From Cyanophora paradoxa (lineage: Eukaryota > Glaucocystophyceae > Cyanophorales > Cyanophoraceae): DNA of 34,780 bases. Each line of letters opens with the position of its first letter. Within the stretch, counting starts at the first letter, position 1. Below are positions 9,671-22,104 of this stretch, piece by piece. The notes beneath the pieces are model-generated. The model was not told the origin of the DNA, made no database searches, and was given only the letters and a program-made list of their open reading frames with translations. The DNA lies in assembly GCA_004431415.1 (NCBI GenBank), contig QPMI01000156.1, positions 1 to 34,780 of the forward strand, written 5' to 3'. The position numbers and the translations under genes are program-made.

Positions 9671-12600
9671 TCAGGCCTTGGCGGAAGGCGCAATGGTGAC
9701 CCCGCGGGAGGCGCGCGAGGCCGGCCGCGCGCGCTCCGTCAGCGGCCCCACCGCCTCCCCGGGCAGGGACGGCGGCTCGGGGCCCTCTGCATCAAACGCG
9801 AGCACGGCCGGCTCCCGCCCGGCGCCGGCGGCCGGCGCGGGCGAGGGGGGATCGGGGGCCCGGACGCCGACCGCGGGGAGCGGGGGCGAGGGAGGGGCGG
9901 GCGCTGGAGGGAGGAAGGAGGCGCGGGGCGCGCCCAGCCCGGAGAGCAGTGCGGGGCGCCCGCCCTCCTCCGCCGGCTCCGTCATCTGCACCGTCACATC
10001 AGGCGCGGCCGCGGCGGCGGGCGCGCCGGCCGCGCGCGCACCGCCAGAGGGCGTGCAACACGGGGAGCGCGCTGGCGCCGGCCCCCGCCCCTTCGCCCTC
10101 CCACGTCTCCTGAACGTGCGCCGGTGACGGCCCGAGCAGCTCCGTCCACGAGTCTGCCCGCGGCGCGCGTGAGCAGAGGCGGGGGCGGTGCGCGCGCGGC
10201 CTGGGCGGCACCGGCGCGGGCGGTCCGCCCCTCCTCGTCGCCCTCGCGCTTGCGGTCGGGGGCGGCGGCGGCGGCGGTAGCGGTGGCCGTGAAGATGGAG
10301 TTGGATGGGTCGCTCAGGGCTGCCCCCTCCGAGCCCGGTGTGCGGGGGGGGCGCCGCGCCCACCCATCTTCGCCCTCGCTCCCCGAGAGCGAGAAGGGCG
10401 AGGCCGGCGCGCGCGGGGCGCGCGGGGCGAGCTCGCCTGCCGTGCCCGCCAGGCCGCGGCGCCCCTCCCCGCCCTCGCCCTCCTCGTCGTCGCACTTGGG
10501 AGGCGAAGGGCGGCTCGGGGCGCGGGGGGCGACGGAGCGGAAGGAGCGGGAGGTTTCGAGGGATGGGAAGCGGGCGGCGGCGGCGCGGCGGAGGAAGCGG
10601 GTGTAGTAGGCGGCGATGAGGCCGCCCCCGACCAGCAGCGCCGCCCCGTGGAACGCGTACTGCACCGCCCGCACGTCGTCTGCCGCCAAGCGCGTGAGGC
10701 GGGCAGGGCCGGGGCCCAAGGCGGAGACGGGGCGTGGGCGGCGGACAGTCGGGGCGGACGAAGGCGGCGGAGGAGGCCATCTCCATGCAGGACGTGAAGG
10801 CGAGGGCGAGGAGGAAGAGGGACTCGATTGCGTTGTCCAGCGGCTGCCGGTACGGGCTCGCCAGCCCGTGCAGCACCACGAAGCTGCCCGGGCGTTTCTC
10901 TCAGCGGCGCGCCTCGCGGTGCCGGCCGCGGGCTGCGGCGCACCAGGCGCAGGCGAGGAAGAGGGCGAGGGCGCGGGCGTTGTCGGCGCTGGCGAACTGC
11001 CGCGGACGTCGGAAGGAGCGGGGCGGGGCAGGGCGGGGCAGGACGGGGCAGGGTGCGCACGGCAGTGTCGATGGCGATGAGGGCGATGCGGCGGACCATC
11101 ACGACGACCTGTGCGGCCGGGGCGTGAGGCGGCTCCGGCTGGGCGGGGCGAACCGGGGGTGCGGGCCTCGTAGAAGCGCCAGGGGGCGCGGTAGCAGGCG
11201 AAGACGACGCCGTAGCGCCAGATGGCCTCGTCAGAGTAGAGCCAGCCGAGGCCCCGGCGCCCCAGGCGCAGCACCAGGCCCGCCAGGCCCACCTGCGCGC
11301 GGGCGGGCGTCGGCCCAAGGCGGGCGCCGGGCCCGAAGAGGGGTGCGCGCACGGGGAGGGCGACGACGTAGGCGAGGAGCATGACATAGGCGACGGGGAG
11401 CCAGCGGCGGTACTCCCCCGAGGCGCACGAGACCGACGGGAAGCGCCGCAGCACGCGACTGCGGGGCCCTCGCTGTCAGAGGGGGACAAAGGAGCAGGGG
11501 GCGGGGCGGGGCGGGACGGGGCCCGGGGCCGCACTCGTCGCCGACGGCGACGCAGTCGAGGAACTGGATGGACGTGTTCGCGATCGCGATGTACGCCACC
11601 GCTGACCCGAGGCGAGTCATGGGCCGCGGGGCCGCGGGGCCGGCGCGGGCGGACTGGCGATCTGGAAGGCCATGACGAAGAGGCGACGCTGGAGGACGGG
11701 GAGCGCCCCGTCGCGCCGCTTCCGCGAGAGGCGGCCCCGCGCCACCTGCGCATCGCCCCGGGCTCAGAGCGGCGAGGGCCGGCGGGATGGGACGGGGCCG
11801 GCCTCGATGGCGAGGGCGGCGATGACGAAGAGACAGAGGCCGACGAACGCGAAGGCCGGGATCCTGCAAGCCCCGCCGCCGCCGCAGCCTCAGCAGACTC
11901 CGGCGAGAAGAGGGGAGGAAGGGGGCGGGCCAGTAGCCGAGGAGGGTGCGCTGGATGGGCGCCAGGTCGAAGGGGCAGCGGAGGGAGGAGGCAAAGAGTG
12001 CGTCCCAGCTGAGGTGCGAGACGAACGATCCGGCCTCGTCCTGCCCGGGTTCCGCCCCGCCCGGCGCCTCAGACGCCGCCATGGGGGCGCACGGCTGCCG
12101 TGCGGGGCGCGCGCCTTGACGATGAGGGCGGCCGCCTGCACGAAGAAGATCTGCGGGGGGCGGGTGAGCCCCGGGCGGTCCCGGGTGCCCCGGGGGCGCG
12201 CCCCGCGCACCACCGACTTGACCTTGCCCGAGTTGGGCAGACCGGCGCTGCCGCCGGGCTGTGAGGGGCGGGGCGGCGGGGGACGGGCGGGGGCGCACGA
12301 GAGGAACCAGGCGCCGACGACGAGGAGGGCCCCCGCCGCCATAGGCACCAGCAGCAGCGCGTACCTGCCCGCCCCGGCCCGCGCTCCACGCACGCCCCAG
12401 GGCCGCGCGGCCAGTCTGGCGGGGCGCCCGCGCGCGCACTGGGGGTTGTTGCAGCGGGTGCACTGGCTGGCCCAGTCGCTGTACCCCTCCTGGCTGCGAC
12501 CGGTGGGACGCATGTCAGCGACGAGAGGCGAGCGGGGCGGGGGCCGGCGCGCGCAAGCGCACCAGGTGCCGCAGAGGGTGCCGATGCGGTGCGGGGCGCT

Positions 12601-15600
12601 GCGCAGGCGCGCGTCGCTGTGGTCGCAGGAGGCGGGGCGGGAAGGCGAGGCCAGGGCGCACCACTGGCGCTCGGGCGGGCACTTGCCGCCGGGGCAGCAG
12701 TAGCCGCGGGGGCAGCGGAAGAGGGCGGGGCGGGCGCGGGCGAGCGAGGCCGGCTCCAGCCAGAAGCCCTCCTCCACGAGGATAACTTTTTTCCCCGGGC
12801 AGCTTGCCCCCGCCGGACACGAGCGGCACTCCGAGTCGGCCTCGAGCCCGTAGCTCCCCGCGGCACTGCTGGAAGGTCGGCCGGGGTGCGAAGTGGGGGG
12901 TGGAGGGTGGGGCGGGGGGCGGGGCGGGGTGAAGAGGGGCCGGGGACGGAGGGCGGGGCGGGGGCGGGGGCCGGGGATGGAGCGTGGGTCGCGGCCGGGG
13001 CGGGGGCGGGGCGGGGCACCAGGGGATGCAGCGGAAGGACGTGGGGCTCACGACCGGCGAGAACCCGGCGACGCAAGGCCGGACCTCGAGCTGCACCGTC
13101 GCCGTCGCCATGTCTGCCCCCGCCCCAGCCCGCCCCCGCTCGCTCGCCCGCCCGCGCCCGGCCACGCGCCGGCGCCTCCCGCCGCACCGGAGACGAGGTG
13201 GAGGGGAAAGGAGCGTTCGGGGCTGTCGCTGACGTAGAAGTCAAGCTCGAATTGCACCGTACCCCGCTTGAAGACCTTGGGGGGGCGGGGGTGGGGGGGG
13301 GGGGGGTGTGGGGGCGGGAAGGTGAGGCAGGCGAGGGCTGGGGAGCAGGGGCTGGGGCGGGCCTGGATGGGGGCGAGGGTGTTGACGGTGAGGCCCTTCG
13401 GCGCCTCGAGTTGGACGAGCACGGGCCTGCGGGTAAAGTGCCTCGGCGGCTCAGCGCAGAACGAGAGGTGGCTGGCGGGCGCGGCGGGGCGCTTACGGCG
13501 AGGCGGAGGTGACGAGCTGGCCTGCGGGGCGGTGGTCGGGCGGGGCGGGGCGGGGCGGGCGGGGCGGACCGAGGCCGTCGACGAGGCTCGCGGAGACGAA
13601 GAGGGCCTCGCCGGGGGCGCTCGCCAGGCCCGACCCGTTCACCACGACCCGCAGCGGCCGCGTCGCCAGCCCGCGCCCCAGTCCGCCGCGTTGCCCCGCA
13701 GCCGCACCGCACCGTCCATTGCCAGCCGCGGCCGCACGCTGCCTCGGCGGCGCCGGCGGCGTCAGCGTCGGCGCCGGCGGCCAGCGGGGGCGCACGCGCG
13801 CGCACCCCTCGTCGTAGAGCACGCCGCCGGCGAAGGCGGCTTCGTTCGCCTCGAAGAGCGTACCGTTCGCCTCCAGCGCCGCCGCCTCCGGCAGCGCTGC
13901 CGCCACGCCCACAGCCGCCCCGTACCTGCCCGCCCTCAGCCGCGCGCGCTTCGATTTGATTTCGGGCCCGAGCTCCGCACTGGGCGCGGTTGCGAGCGAA
14001 GGTGGACTCTATGAGCGCCACGCGGTGCGCCGACTCGACGTACACGCCGCCCCTGCGCCGCGGCCGCGCGCGTTGACCCTGCGCCGCTTTGCCGCGGGGA
14101 GACCTGGACAGTGCGGACCCGGCGAGCGCGGCGTTCTCTTCTACGGTTGTCCCGTTGAAGGTCACCTACGCCCGCGCACGCATCGGCGGCGGCCCTGCCG
14201 GCGGCGGCGGCGGCCCTGTCGGGGCGCGCACGTGGGCCTGGCCGCCGACGAAGAGGCCGCCGCCGCGCTCGAGGGCGCGGTTGCGCGCCACGCGGCCGCC
14301 CACCACGGTCACCTGCCGCCCCCTCATCCGCTCGAGGCGGCGGCGCAGGGCGCGGGCCCCTCCACCAGGTCCCTCGCGCGCCGCACCTGGGCGTCGTCGA
14401 TGGCGGCGATCGCTCCGCCGCGGTTCGCAACGTTGTCTGCCCCCGGCACGCGTCAGCAAGCGCTGGAGAGGGGGCGGCCCTCGCCCACCGGGCGGCGCAC
14501 CCTCTATGATGGTGTCGCGGATGAGGAACGTGCTCTGCGCGAGCGACGCCGCAGACGTGAGCGGCGCGCAAGGGCGGCGGGGGCAGGGGCTGGGCCGGGG
14601 GCCGGAGAGGGCGGACGCGGTCGGAGGCCTGGATGGTTCCCAAGCCGCCGGTGCAGTTGGCGATGGTCGCCCCCTCGATCTCGACCCGCACCTCGCCCTG
14701 GAGGCGGAGGAAGCCGCCGGCGTTGGTGCGGCTCGAGAAGCCGGCGAAGCGACCCCGCCGGATCGTCAGCGAGTTCCCGTCCCCCTGCCCCCGCCCCGCG
14801 CCCCCCGTCAGCCGCGTCCTTGCCATCCAGCGCGGGGGCGGGGGCGCGCCCAGATGCCGACGAAGCCGCCGCCCCAGTCCGAGGCCTCCCCGTCCTCCGC
14901 CTCCACGTCCTCCAGCACCGCATGCGTCTCCCCCCGGTCTGCCCCCGCCCGCCCCCCTCAGATCCGCAACAGGCCCGGACGCCGGGGCGCGCTGCCGCGC
15001 ACTGTAGAAGGCGCCGCCCTGGGAGGAGGAGGAGCGGCGAAAGGAGGAGCGGCGGACGACGAGCGACGACGAGCCCGACATCGTCACGTGGCCCCCGCCG
15101 CCTGACCCGCCCCTCCGTTGGGACCGGCAGGCCGCGCGCTGCGCGGCGGCCTTCCCCTGACACGCACCCTTCTCGCTCTCGTTGTCGACAAAGGTGCAGT
15201 CCTGAGCACCGGGGCGGGTGCCAGGGTAAGGCCCGGGCCGCGCTGCAGGGCGGGGCGGGGCGGGGCCAGTCGCGCCTCGTAGACGGGCGCGCAGGAGGTG
15301 GAGACGGCCACGGCCCCGCCTCCACCCCCTCGCGCCCGATTTCGGCGAAAGACCGTTCTGGGAAGCGGAAGGTGAGCGGGTCGCGGGGCGGCTGGGCGGG
15401 GTCGGCGCGCCGGATGAAGGTGATGCGGTCATCGCCGTAGTGGTAGAACGCTGTGGGCGAGCGCGTGGCGGCTCCGAGGCTCGGGCGTGGCCGCTCGGGC
15501 GGGGCGGGGCGGGGCGGGGCGGCTGGGCGGGCGCACCGCCGCCGCTCCACGAGCTGAAGTTGTCCTCGAAGCTGGGGCGGGGGCCGTCGGGCGGCGCGGC

Positions 15601-17051
15601 GCCGCGCTCGCGGAGCGGCGGGCGGCGCGGCGGGCGCACACGCAGTCCTCGAAGCGCGCCGTCGACGTCGTACCGGAGTCCCCGCCGCCTGCGCGCGCCG
15701 CCGTGAGCTCGAGGCGCCGCGCTGCGGACCGCGCTGCGGGCCGACGCCGTGGCGAGGGGGCGTGCGCGCGTACCGCCGTAGGGCGACTCGTTGCCTGCGA
15801 AGCGCGTGCGGCGGACGACGATGGCGCTTCGGCCCTCCGGCACGATCCCTGCGACCCGGGCCCCGCACCGCCTCGCCGATGCGGAGCAGCGCGGCCGCGC
15901 GCGCGCGCGCGCACCGCCGCCGAAGTTGTCGGCCTTGTTCTTCTCTGCGGCGCGCCCGTCAGCGCGGCGCGCGCGACGCGCAGCGGACAGCTGACGAACC
16001 GAAGAGGCAGTCCTCGAGCACAGCCGCTGGGCGCCCGGTCGGCGGGGAAGGACCGTTCGCGTGGGGGGGAGGGGGGGTACCGGAGTCGTCGTGGAACCAG
16101 GCGCCGCCGCCGCCGAGCCAAGCGGAGCAGGCGCGGAAGGTAACCCGCCGGAGGGTGGGGCTCGCGCCCTTCGCCGCGTACAGGCCGCCCCCCGCGTTCG
16201 TCACGTACGGCAGCGGGCCGCCCCCCGTCGACGCCGGCGCCAGCCTGCGGCCCGCCGGGCCCCCGCCTGAGCGGCGCCCTGCAGCTGGGGCGGGGGGCCG
16301 GGGCACCCCGTGGCGGCGCAGCCGTCGAACGCGACGTCCTCGAGCAACACGCCGGTGCTGCACGCCGGCGCGGAGCGCCGTGCACGTGAGGGGGGGGCTG
16401 GGGGGCGCGAGGGGCCGGCGGGCGCGCCTCGTGTTGCGGAGCATGTCGAGGAGGAGGCAGCCGGCGGTCCAGGCCTTGCCGCCCCGCAGCGTCAGCATCC
16501 GAAGCCGCGCCCCCGCCGCCGCGTCCCCCAGCGTCATCACCTGCCCCCGCCGCCCCGGGCCCCGCTCGCTCGCCCCGGCCGCGGCCGGGCCCGGGGGGAG
16601 GGGCGGGGGAGGGGAGGACCCTGTCGCGGCCCTCGCCGTCGATAACGACGTCGGCGGGGCTCGCGCCGGCCCCCTCGATCGTCAGGCGCGCCTCCGGCGG
16701 CTGCCGCCGGCGTCGGCGGGGCCGCACGGTGGGGCGCGGCGGGGCGTGGCGGGGCTCCACGGGGGCGGGGCCTGACCTGCAGGCGGACCTCCCGGTAGGT
16801 GCCGGGGGCGAGCCGCACCGTGTCGCCCGCCGCCGCCTCTGCGAGGCCTGCGCACCGCCGCATCGCGAGGGGCGAACTCGCGGGGCGGCGGGCGCTGGTG
16901 AGCGGCCCGCACCGCGGGCGAGGGTCTTGCAGGGGGCGGCGGGGGCGCGCCCGCAGCCGGCGGCGTCTGAGCCTCCGGGGTCCACTTCGAGGGTGGCGGC
17001 CGAGGCCAGCTGCAGGGCGGCGGCCAGGGCCAGCGCGAGGCACAGCTGCAT
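9671..17051 (-). CDS. Pmp-like beta-helix protein with Cys-rich and multi-pass C-terminal region
   Basis: A very large, multi-exon surface protein. Start chosen at 17051 (MQLCLALALAAALQLASA, a clear signal peptide, then ATLEVDPGGSD), leaving room for the TATA-like site at 17139; upstream in-frame ATGs at 17123 and 17084 are alternatives. After the signal come the parallel beta-helix opening (GDTVRLAPGTYREVRLQ) and many repeats with the FxxN and GGA/GGG-[ILVF] marks of chlamydial Pmp-like proteins (FEDN, FVDN, FAGN, FARN, FEAN; GGGLYAA, GGAFYSA, GGVLYDE). Next, at about 12900-12430, is a Cys-rich block (ECRSCPAGASCPG, EGFWLEP, CPRGYCCPGGKC, GYSDWASQCTRC). From about 12400 follow hydrophobic segments: ALLLVPMAAGALLVVGAWFL, PAFAFVGLCLFVIAALAI, YVMLLAYVVALPV and others. 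The C-terminal tail is acidic/Pro-rich and ends at 9671. This architecture occurs in algae, oomycetes and other protists; its function is unsettled (adhesion or sensing). Exon edges are approximate. One good exon start is after the GTACCCCCC intron 16027-16080. Confidence 0.75.
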
Positions 17052-17138
17052 GCATATGGCGCCCAGACTCCTTGAGGCCCACATCCAGCAGCTTGGCCGC
17101 AGCAGGCTTCTGTCCCGCTTCATGCAGAGGATGCCCGC

Positions 17139-17147
17139 ATATATATT
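17139..17147 (-). promoter_or_regulatory. TATA-like box for the Pmp-like gene
   Basis: AATATATAT on the minus strand, 88-96 bases upstream of the chosen ATG at 17051, in otherwise GC-rich DNA. A start about 30 bases downstream would put the ATG at 17123 almost at the cap, which favours the ATG at 17051. Confidence 0.35.
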
Positions 17148-18100
17148 CGCTTTGCCGGTGCTTCAATTTGAGGCTGCAGCTGCGCAGCGACCTGCAGCTG
17201 CCTGCAATCGCAACGCGCGACAGTACGCCTCAGCTGCAGCCGCTGAGCTGTCAGTGCACGTGTTACTTAAAGCCGAAGCTCAAGTTCCGAAGTTCGAAAA
17301 CACGCCGCGGCTACCGGTACCGTATACGGTACGTATACGCTGCGAAGTCTCCACCGTAGGTCCGCAGTACAGTCCAGACGTACGCGTCGACTGTGCGGCG
17401 GTGTGCGCGCGCGTCGTCGACGTCGGCGACTCGTCGCGCCGGTCGCGGTCGACGTCGCGCGCGGCATGTGCGCAGCACAGTGCCAGTACTGGGGCACTAG
17501 CTGCGCATCGATATCCGGGCCTCTGGCACTTCTGCATCTGCGGCCGGCAGCAGCTGCAGCTGCAGACATCAATAATCGGGGGTACAATGATCGGCTCTCA
17601 CTAGCCTCTCAGATGCCTCGGCTGCCCACTCGAACTCGGACCTCCGCGCGATAGAAAAAAACCAAGCCGGGCGAATGGCGAATCATTGGCGATAAATAGG
17701 CGGGCGAATGGCGATCGACGAAGCAAAGCTCCAATAGCGAGCCTTCGAATTCTCAGCGTTGGCGCTCTGCGGCTGCAAAGTAACTGTATAACTAGTTTAT
17801 AATATAGTGGATTACCCTAGCAACGCGGAGGGTAATCTGTTTTCCCTCTGCGGCGAGTAGGCGTGAGTCAGCGTGCGGGCACGTCCGAGCTAGTGTACCC
17901 CAACCGGAGCCGGGAGGGGTAGTCGTTCTTCGCTAAAGCGGGGAGCCGGCAGCGCTGAGCGCGGCGTGACGTAGCCGGCGCCGCGTGAGGGAACTACGTA
18001 AACCTGTTCACTCTACTACCAGCCTAGTACCAGGCCAGGCTGGGAATTTGAAACTCGGTCCTCGGAAGCTGCCACTGGTAAGTTTTGAACACATTTGGAC
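17148..18100. other. Gene-free upstream region
   Basis: No gene supported. It contains a GTACCGTATACGGTACGTATAC palindrome-rich patch split across about 17317-17338, GCTGCAG-rich words near 17545-17565, and a short imperfect duplication of GGGCGAATGGCGA at about 17669 and 17702. GC is lower than in the genes on its left. Confidence 0.4.
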
Positions 18101-18181
18101 CAGTCCGAACTTCGGAAGTACGGCTGGTGCGAGCCTAAAGGGAAAGAAAAAAGCAAAATTCTGCCAGCATTTGGCTGACCA
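18101..18181. repeat. 81-bp dispersed repeat, copy 1
   Basis: Identical over 81 bases to 27507-27587, same orientation. It begins CAGTCCGAACTTCGGAAG and ends ATTTGGCTGACCA. The flanks differ immediately on both sides. Short open frames that cross it do not resemble a known protein. Confidence 0.95.
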
Positions 18182-19961
18182 TCCCCACCATCCCCGAACC
18201 TCACCTCGAGGCGCCGGCCCCGCCGGCGCCCCATGCCAGGCTCTGGGGAAAGACTCGAGTTTCCCCATACAGACCGGCCTCAGGCGGAGCTAAGAGGTCC
18301 TCCAGCGGCCCCTCAGGGCCTGAAAGCAACGCTACAGCGCGAGTCCGGCTGCTTCACAGCGCGCGCGGCACGACCGCGCGTACGCGCGCACAAGTAGGCC
18401 GGGCTGCGCGACGCCGCAGCTGCAGTCCGCGAACCTTCGCGCCCCGACAGACGATTGCGCACTAAGCAGAGCGCGTCGGTATACGACCCCAAACTGCCAG
18501 GCGCACCCACGCCAACCAGGCTGCGGACAAGCGAGTCCCTGCGGAGCAGGAGTGGCCTTGGGTCTTGGGGACTCAAGGCGTGAGGGTCCCGGGTGGCCGC
18601 TCTTTGTTTTTAAAACGCGTACGGGGGCCCGCGCGCAACCGCGCGCGGTTATTATATATATGTACTGCTGCAGCTGTTGAGCCCGGAGAGGACTACGCCG
18701 CCTAGTAGCTTCTATAGCTAGCTTGGTCCAGCTAGCGCCAGCGATTCGCATATGCATGGTGCTTCGAGCTGCGGTGACCCATAGCTATAGCGGCCGCTGG
18801 CCCAGTGGCTGACCGTTGCTAAGCTGCCGGCCGCGGGGCGGAATGTGCCGGCGCCACGGTGCGCCACGCCGCGCGCGCCGCGCCCGTGGTGGTCTCGTAT
18901 ATATACGTACGCGTATATCGATATCAGCTGCAGTGACTCTCAGCTGAGCGAAGCGACGCGTGACGCGCGCGGCTCGGTCACGTGCACGGCCGCGCCGCCG
19001 CGGTGACTCCAGCCTTCCAGCCGGGTACAGAGGCTCTTTGCACTTTCCATCGGCGAAGGGGAAGCAAGCTGGAAACCAATGACAATCGCGCTTGTCCGTG
19101 AATGGGGCGATTGAGCTTTTCGGCCAATGGCGATCGGGCTTCACGCGAACAATTTCGTTCGTACGTGCTGTTAGTGCTTGTTAGAGGTGTCACATTTGAA
19201 AAGTAGCGCCGCCATCGTGCTCCCTAGGGTGGAAAATGGGTACCTAGGTCCAGAACTTTTGTCTATAAAATCAATTTGAAGTTTGCCACAAGATACGCAC
19301 AGACCTAAGGGCCTCTCCTTTCCCCAAGGCCGATACCGAGCGGCAGACACAACCGCGCTCAGCTCAGCTTCCGAACCCATGCACCGGGCGCAGCCCGCGC
19401 GCGCATACCGGCTCAGAACAAGCTCTCGAAGCCAGCGCCGCCATGAGAGCCGTCGCGGCGAACCGCAGGCACTCGTACCGACCGAGCTCTGTGGCGGTTC
19501 CCCGCACCGAGCGCGTCCACAGTGGCGCAGTTGCGAAGAAGCAACGCAAGTCAGCCACCGAGACGATCACGCCGAACAGCGCCAAAGAGGACTCGTTTGA
19601 TCCTCGACGACCCCTCATGATCAAGCCTAACGAGCCTCAAGCCGCGACTGCTAGCGGTACCCCCGCGCACCGCAAATCGCCCGCAGCAAACCGACACGCC
19701 CGGACGTTTTGAAGCACTTTGCCCGGTTCTTACACCCTACGCGCACGCTTCGCCGTACAAAGCAAAGGCCGGGCGGCGCTACAAAGTACTCGTTTTTCCG
19801 CGACGATCTTAGCAAGCTTGAAGCCGCAAGCCGCCACTTCTTCCCCCCCGGCTTACATTTAAGCCGCAAGTCACCACTTCTTCCCCCCCGGCTTTGGCTC
19901 AAGCCGCCCAAGCCTCAAGCTTCTTTTACTAAGGTAAGCGTTTATACGCATGCGCTGTAGT
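18182..19961. other. Gene-free region
   Basis: I find no supported gene. TATATATA patches occur at about 18652-18661 and 18898-18910. Several short open frames exist on both strands, but none shows a recognisable motif, and codon composition follows local base composition. Confidence 0.4.
19821..19894. repeat. 34-bp imperfect tandem repeat, two copies
   Basis: Copies at 19821-19854 and 19861-19894 (period 40) both read AAGCCGCAAG, then a CACTTCTTCCCCCCCGGCTT core, with two differences between them. Noncoding. Confidence 0.85.
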
Positions 19962-20056
19962 GGACCAAACAATTCCGTGGACCATCAAATTTTTTTGGTC
20001 CGCGTTTTTGATCCATCTTCGAGTAAATGCGTAGCCCGACACAAAGCGGGGGATTG
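19962..20056 (+). repeat. Inverted repeat, left copy
   Basis: Starts GGACCAAACAATTCCGTGG. Its first 40 bases are themselves hairpin-capable (GGACCAAA pairing with TTTGGTCC), a common property of terminal sequences of DNA transposons. The partner is at 24245-24339. Confidence 0.92.
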
Positions 20057-20769
20057 CGTTACGCCAGGATACAGCTAGCTAGAGCCGCAGTCGATCCCTA
20101 TAGCTAGAGCTCGTACGCGTACGGCCGGGGCGATCGCACGATGGGCAAGATCTAGAAGCCAGACGTCGACGGTGCAGGTGGCCGCGGCAGGAAGGAGGGC
20201 AGCGTCGACAGTGCAAGTGCAAGTGCAAGCACGATCGATGGAGCCGGCGCGCAGCTGATGTGAAGGTTTTAACGAGGCAGAGGTTCGCTGCCCTCGCGTC
20301 CCGCACTGCGCAAGCATCGCGCGCATGCGCCGGTGCTTCTAGATCTACTTCGCGACGAAGCGAGGAGCCGCGGAGCCGGAGGCGGACAACGTGCCTTCTT
20401 GAAGCAGCAGCTGCAGCAGCTCGAACAAGAAGGCGCCGCCCAGGCCACGAGCTTGAGCGCCGCTGCGCCGCCGCGCCCGCTAGCGCTTCGAGCCCAGACG
20501 TGTTGTCTATCGTCGCGCGCAGCCTTGGCACAGCGTTTGCCGGGAGCTGGCGGCGACCGGCCGTCCGCAAAGAAGCCAATTGCACTGCGGCAAAGGCCGC
20601 AGCGGGGAGACCTTCCTGAACACACATCGACCCTAAAAGGCACATCTGGGACGAGCCGAAGGACAAAGGCAAGAAGGACCGACGGCTGGGAACGCCGCCG
20701 AGGGGAAGCGACGCCGCCGGAGGAGCCCGTTTCAGTCTCCGTGTACTGCCTCTGAAGGTGCGCCTGTGT
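20057..20769. other. Gene-free interior of the candidate element
   Basis: No supported gene. AGCTAGCTAGAG and CTATAGCTAGAGC words cluster near 20080-20110, and GTGCAAGTGCAAGTGCAAG forms a short tandem at about 20211-20229. Open frames here are short and lack motifs. Confidence 0.35.
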
Positions 20770-20872
20770 GCATTGTGTTACGCAGTCTCTTACATTGAGT
20801 TACACATAAGCCACACATGAGTTGCGTAACACATTCCATACACTGTGGCGAACACTGTGTAACGCAATCGGC
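20770..20872. repeat. GTTACGCA-type motif cluster, left
   Basis: About four imperfect copies of TGTGTTACGCAA or its complement TTGCGTAACACA (for example at 20777, 20822 and 20857) in 100 bases. A matching cluster lies at 23390-23510, so the two bracket 2.5 kb. Confidence 0.6.
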
Positions 20873-21030
20873 AGCCTGCCGGCGGGCGGCGCGGCTCGAC
20901 GAGCGCGGCGGAGGAGCAGCGGGCGGGCCGCGGCTCGACGGGCGGCCGGCGGCGGTGCGGCTCGACGGGCAGGGCGGCGCCGCGGCGGGCGGAGGTGTGG
21001 CCGGCGGCGGCGCGGATCAACGGGCGGGGC

Positions 21031-21384
21031 GGTGCCCCGGCGGGCGGCGGCGCGGCTCGGCTCTGGGCGGGGCGGAGGATCGGAGCGGCCGGCGGCGGCG
21101 CGGCTCGACGGGTGGGCGGCGCCGCGGCGGGCGGCGGCGCGGCTCGGCTCTGGGCGGGGCGGAGGATCGGAGCGGCCGGCGGCGGCGCGGCTCGACGGGT
21201 GGGCGGCGCCGCGGCGGGCGGCGGCGCGGCTCGGCTCTGGGCGGGGCGGAGGATCGGAGCGGCCGGCGGCGGCGCGGCTCGACGGGTGGGGCGGCGCCGC
21301 GGCGGGCGGCGGCGCGGCTCGGCTCTGGGCGGGGCGGAGGATCGAAGCGGCCGGCGGCGGCGCGGCTCGACGGGCGGGGCGGCG
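21031..21384. repeat. 87-bp GC-rich minisatellite, four copies
   Basis: The word CTCTGGGCGGGGCGGAGGAT recurs at 21061, 21148, 21235 and 21323 (periods 87, 87, 88). Diverged units precede it from about 20885. Because 87 is a multiple of three, all frames stay open and give repetitive Arg/Gly/Ala or Pro-rich readings, which I regard as by-products. Confidence 0.9.
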
Positions 21385-21423
21385 AGCGTGAGAGCACACA
21401 GGAACGACGTGTATTAAACTCAA

Positions 21424-21606
21424 ATTCAGAATCTATAAGATGAGCCGGGGCCGCCGGGCGCGAGACAAAAGGCTCGCCTTGAGGGAGTGAGGGGTGCACA
21501 TGAGGGGATGGGCCCGCGGAACTGCGCCCGTTCTCCCCAGGACGGGCCCCGCGCCTGCATCGGAGCGCCTGCATCAGAGATTCAGAATCTATAAGATGAG
21601 CCGGGG
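21424..21606. repeat. 27-bp direct repeat flanking 129 bp
   Basis: Identical copies at 21424-21450 and 21580-21606, each containing TTCAGAATCTATAAGATGAG. GCGCCTGCATC is also repeated just before the second copy. Confidence 0.85.
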
Positions 21607-22104
21607 GCGCCGAGCGCTAGGCCCTGAGGGGGATGACCAGATCGAGACCAGGGCACCATATGCCATCCACATCATGGCATCAGTACGTACTCGATTCTTT
21701 CCGAACTGCATATCTTTGGATGGAAATTAGGTGTATGAGATCAGAGGACATCATGAGAACGACAATTAAAGGGGCTTTCAGGATATATAAAAAGGTCGGG
21801 ACTCGCAAATTACCCTTGCCCGTACGAGGCCGAAAAAATGTCTGACGAGTTCTCAAACTTGAATTCGAAACCTGACAACTTAACCTCACCCGTTTCTGTC
21901 ATCATGAAAACTGACCTCGGTGGGTGACTCCATTACCACTGAATATACATAACAGCATGCATATTGCATATAATTTATAAAGGCTTAAACAAGCCTTACT
22001 AAGTTATATATCATCATGGCATGATCACTCATCATGGCATTCACTGGGCATCCGATGATCCCTTGTTGGAACGAAATCGCCCCGACGCGCCCCATATGCA
22101 TCAT

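Noticed and set aside
20817-21443. Long open frames on both strands over the minisatellite.
   Set aside because: They result from an 87-bp (29-codon) repeat with few stops; all frames are open and compositionally monotonous.
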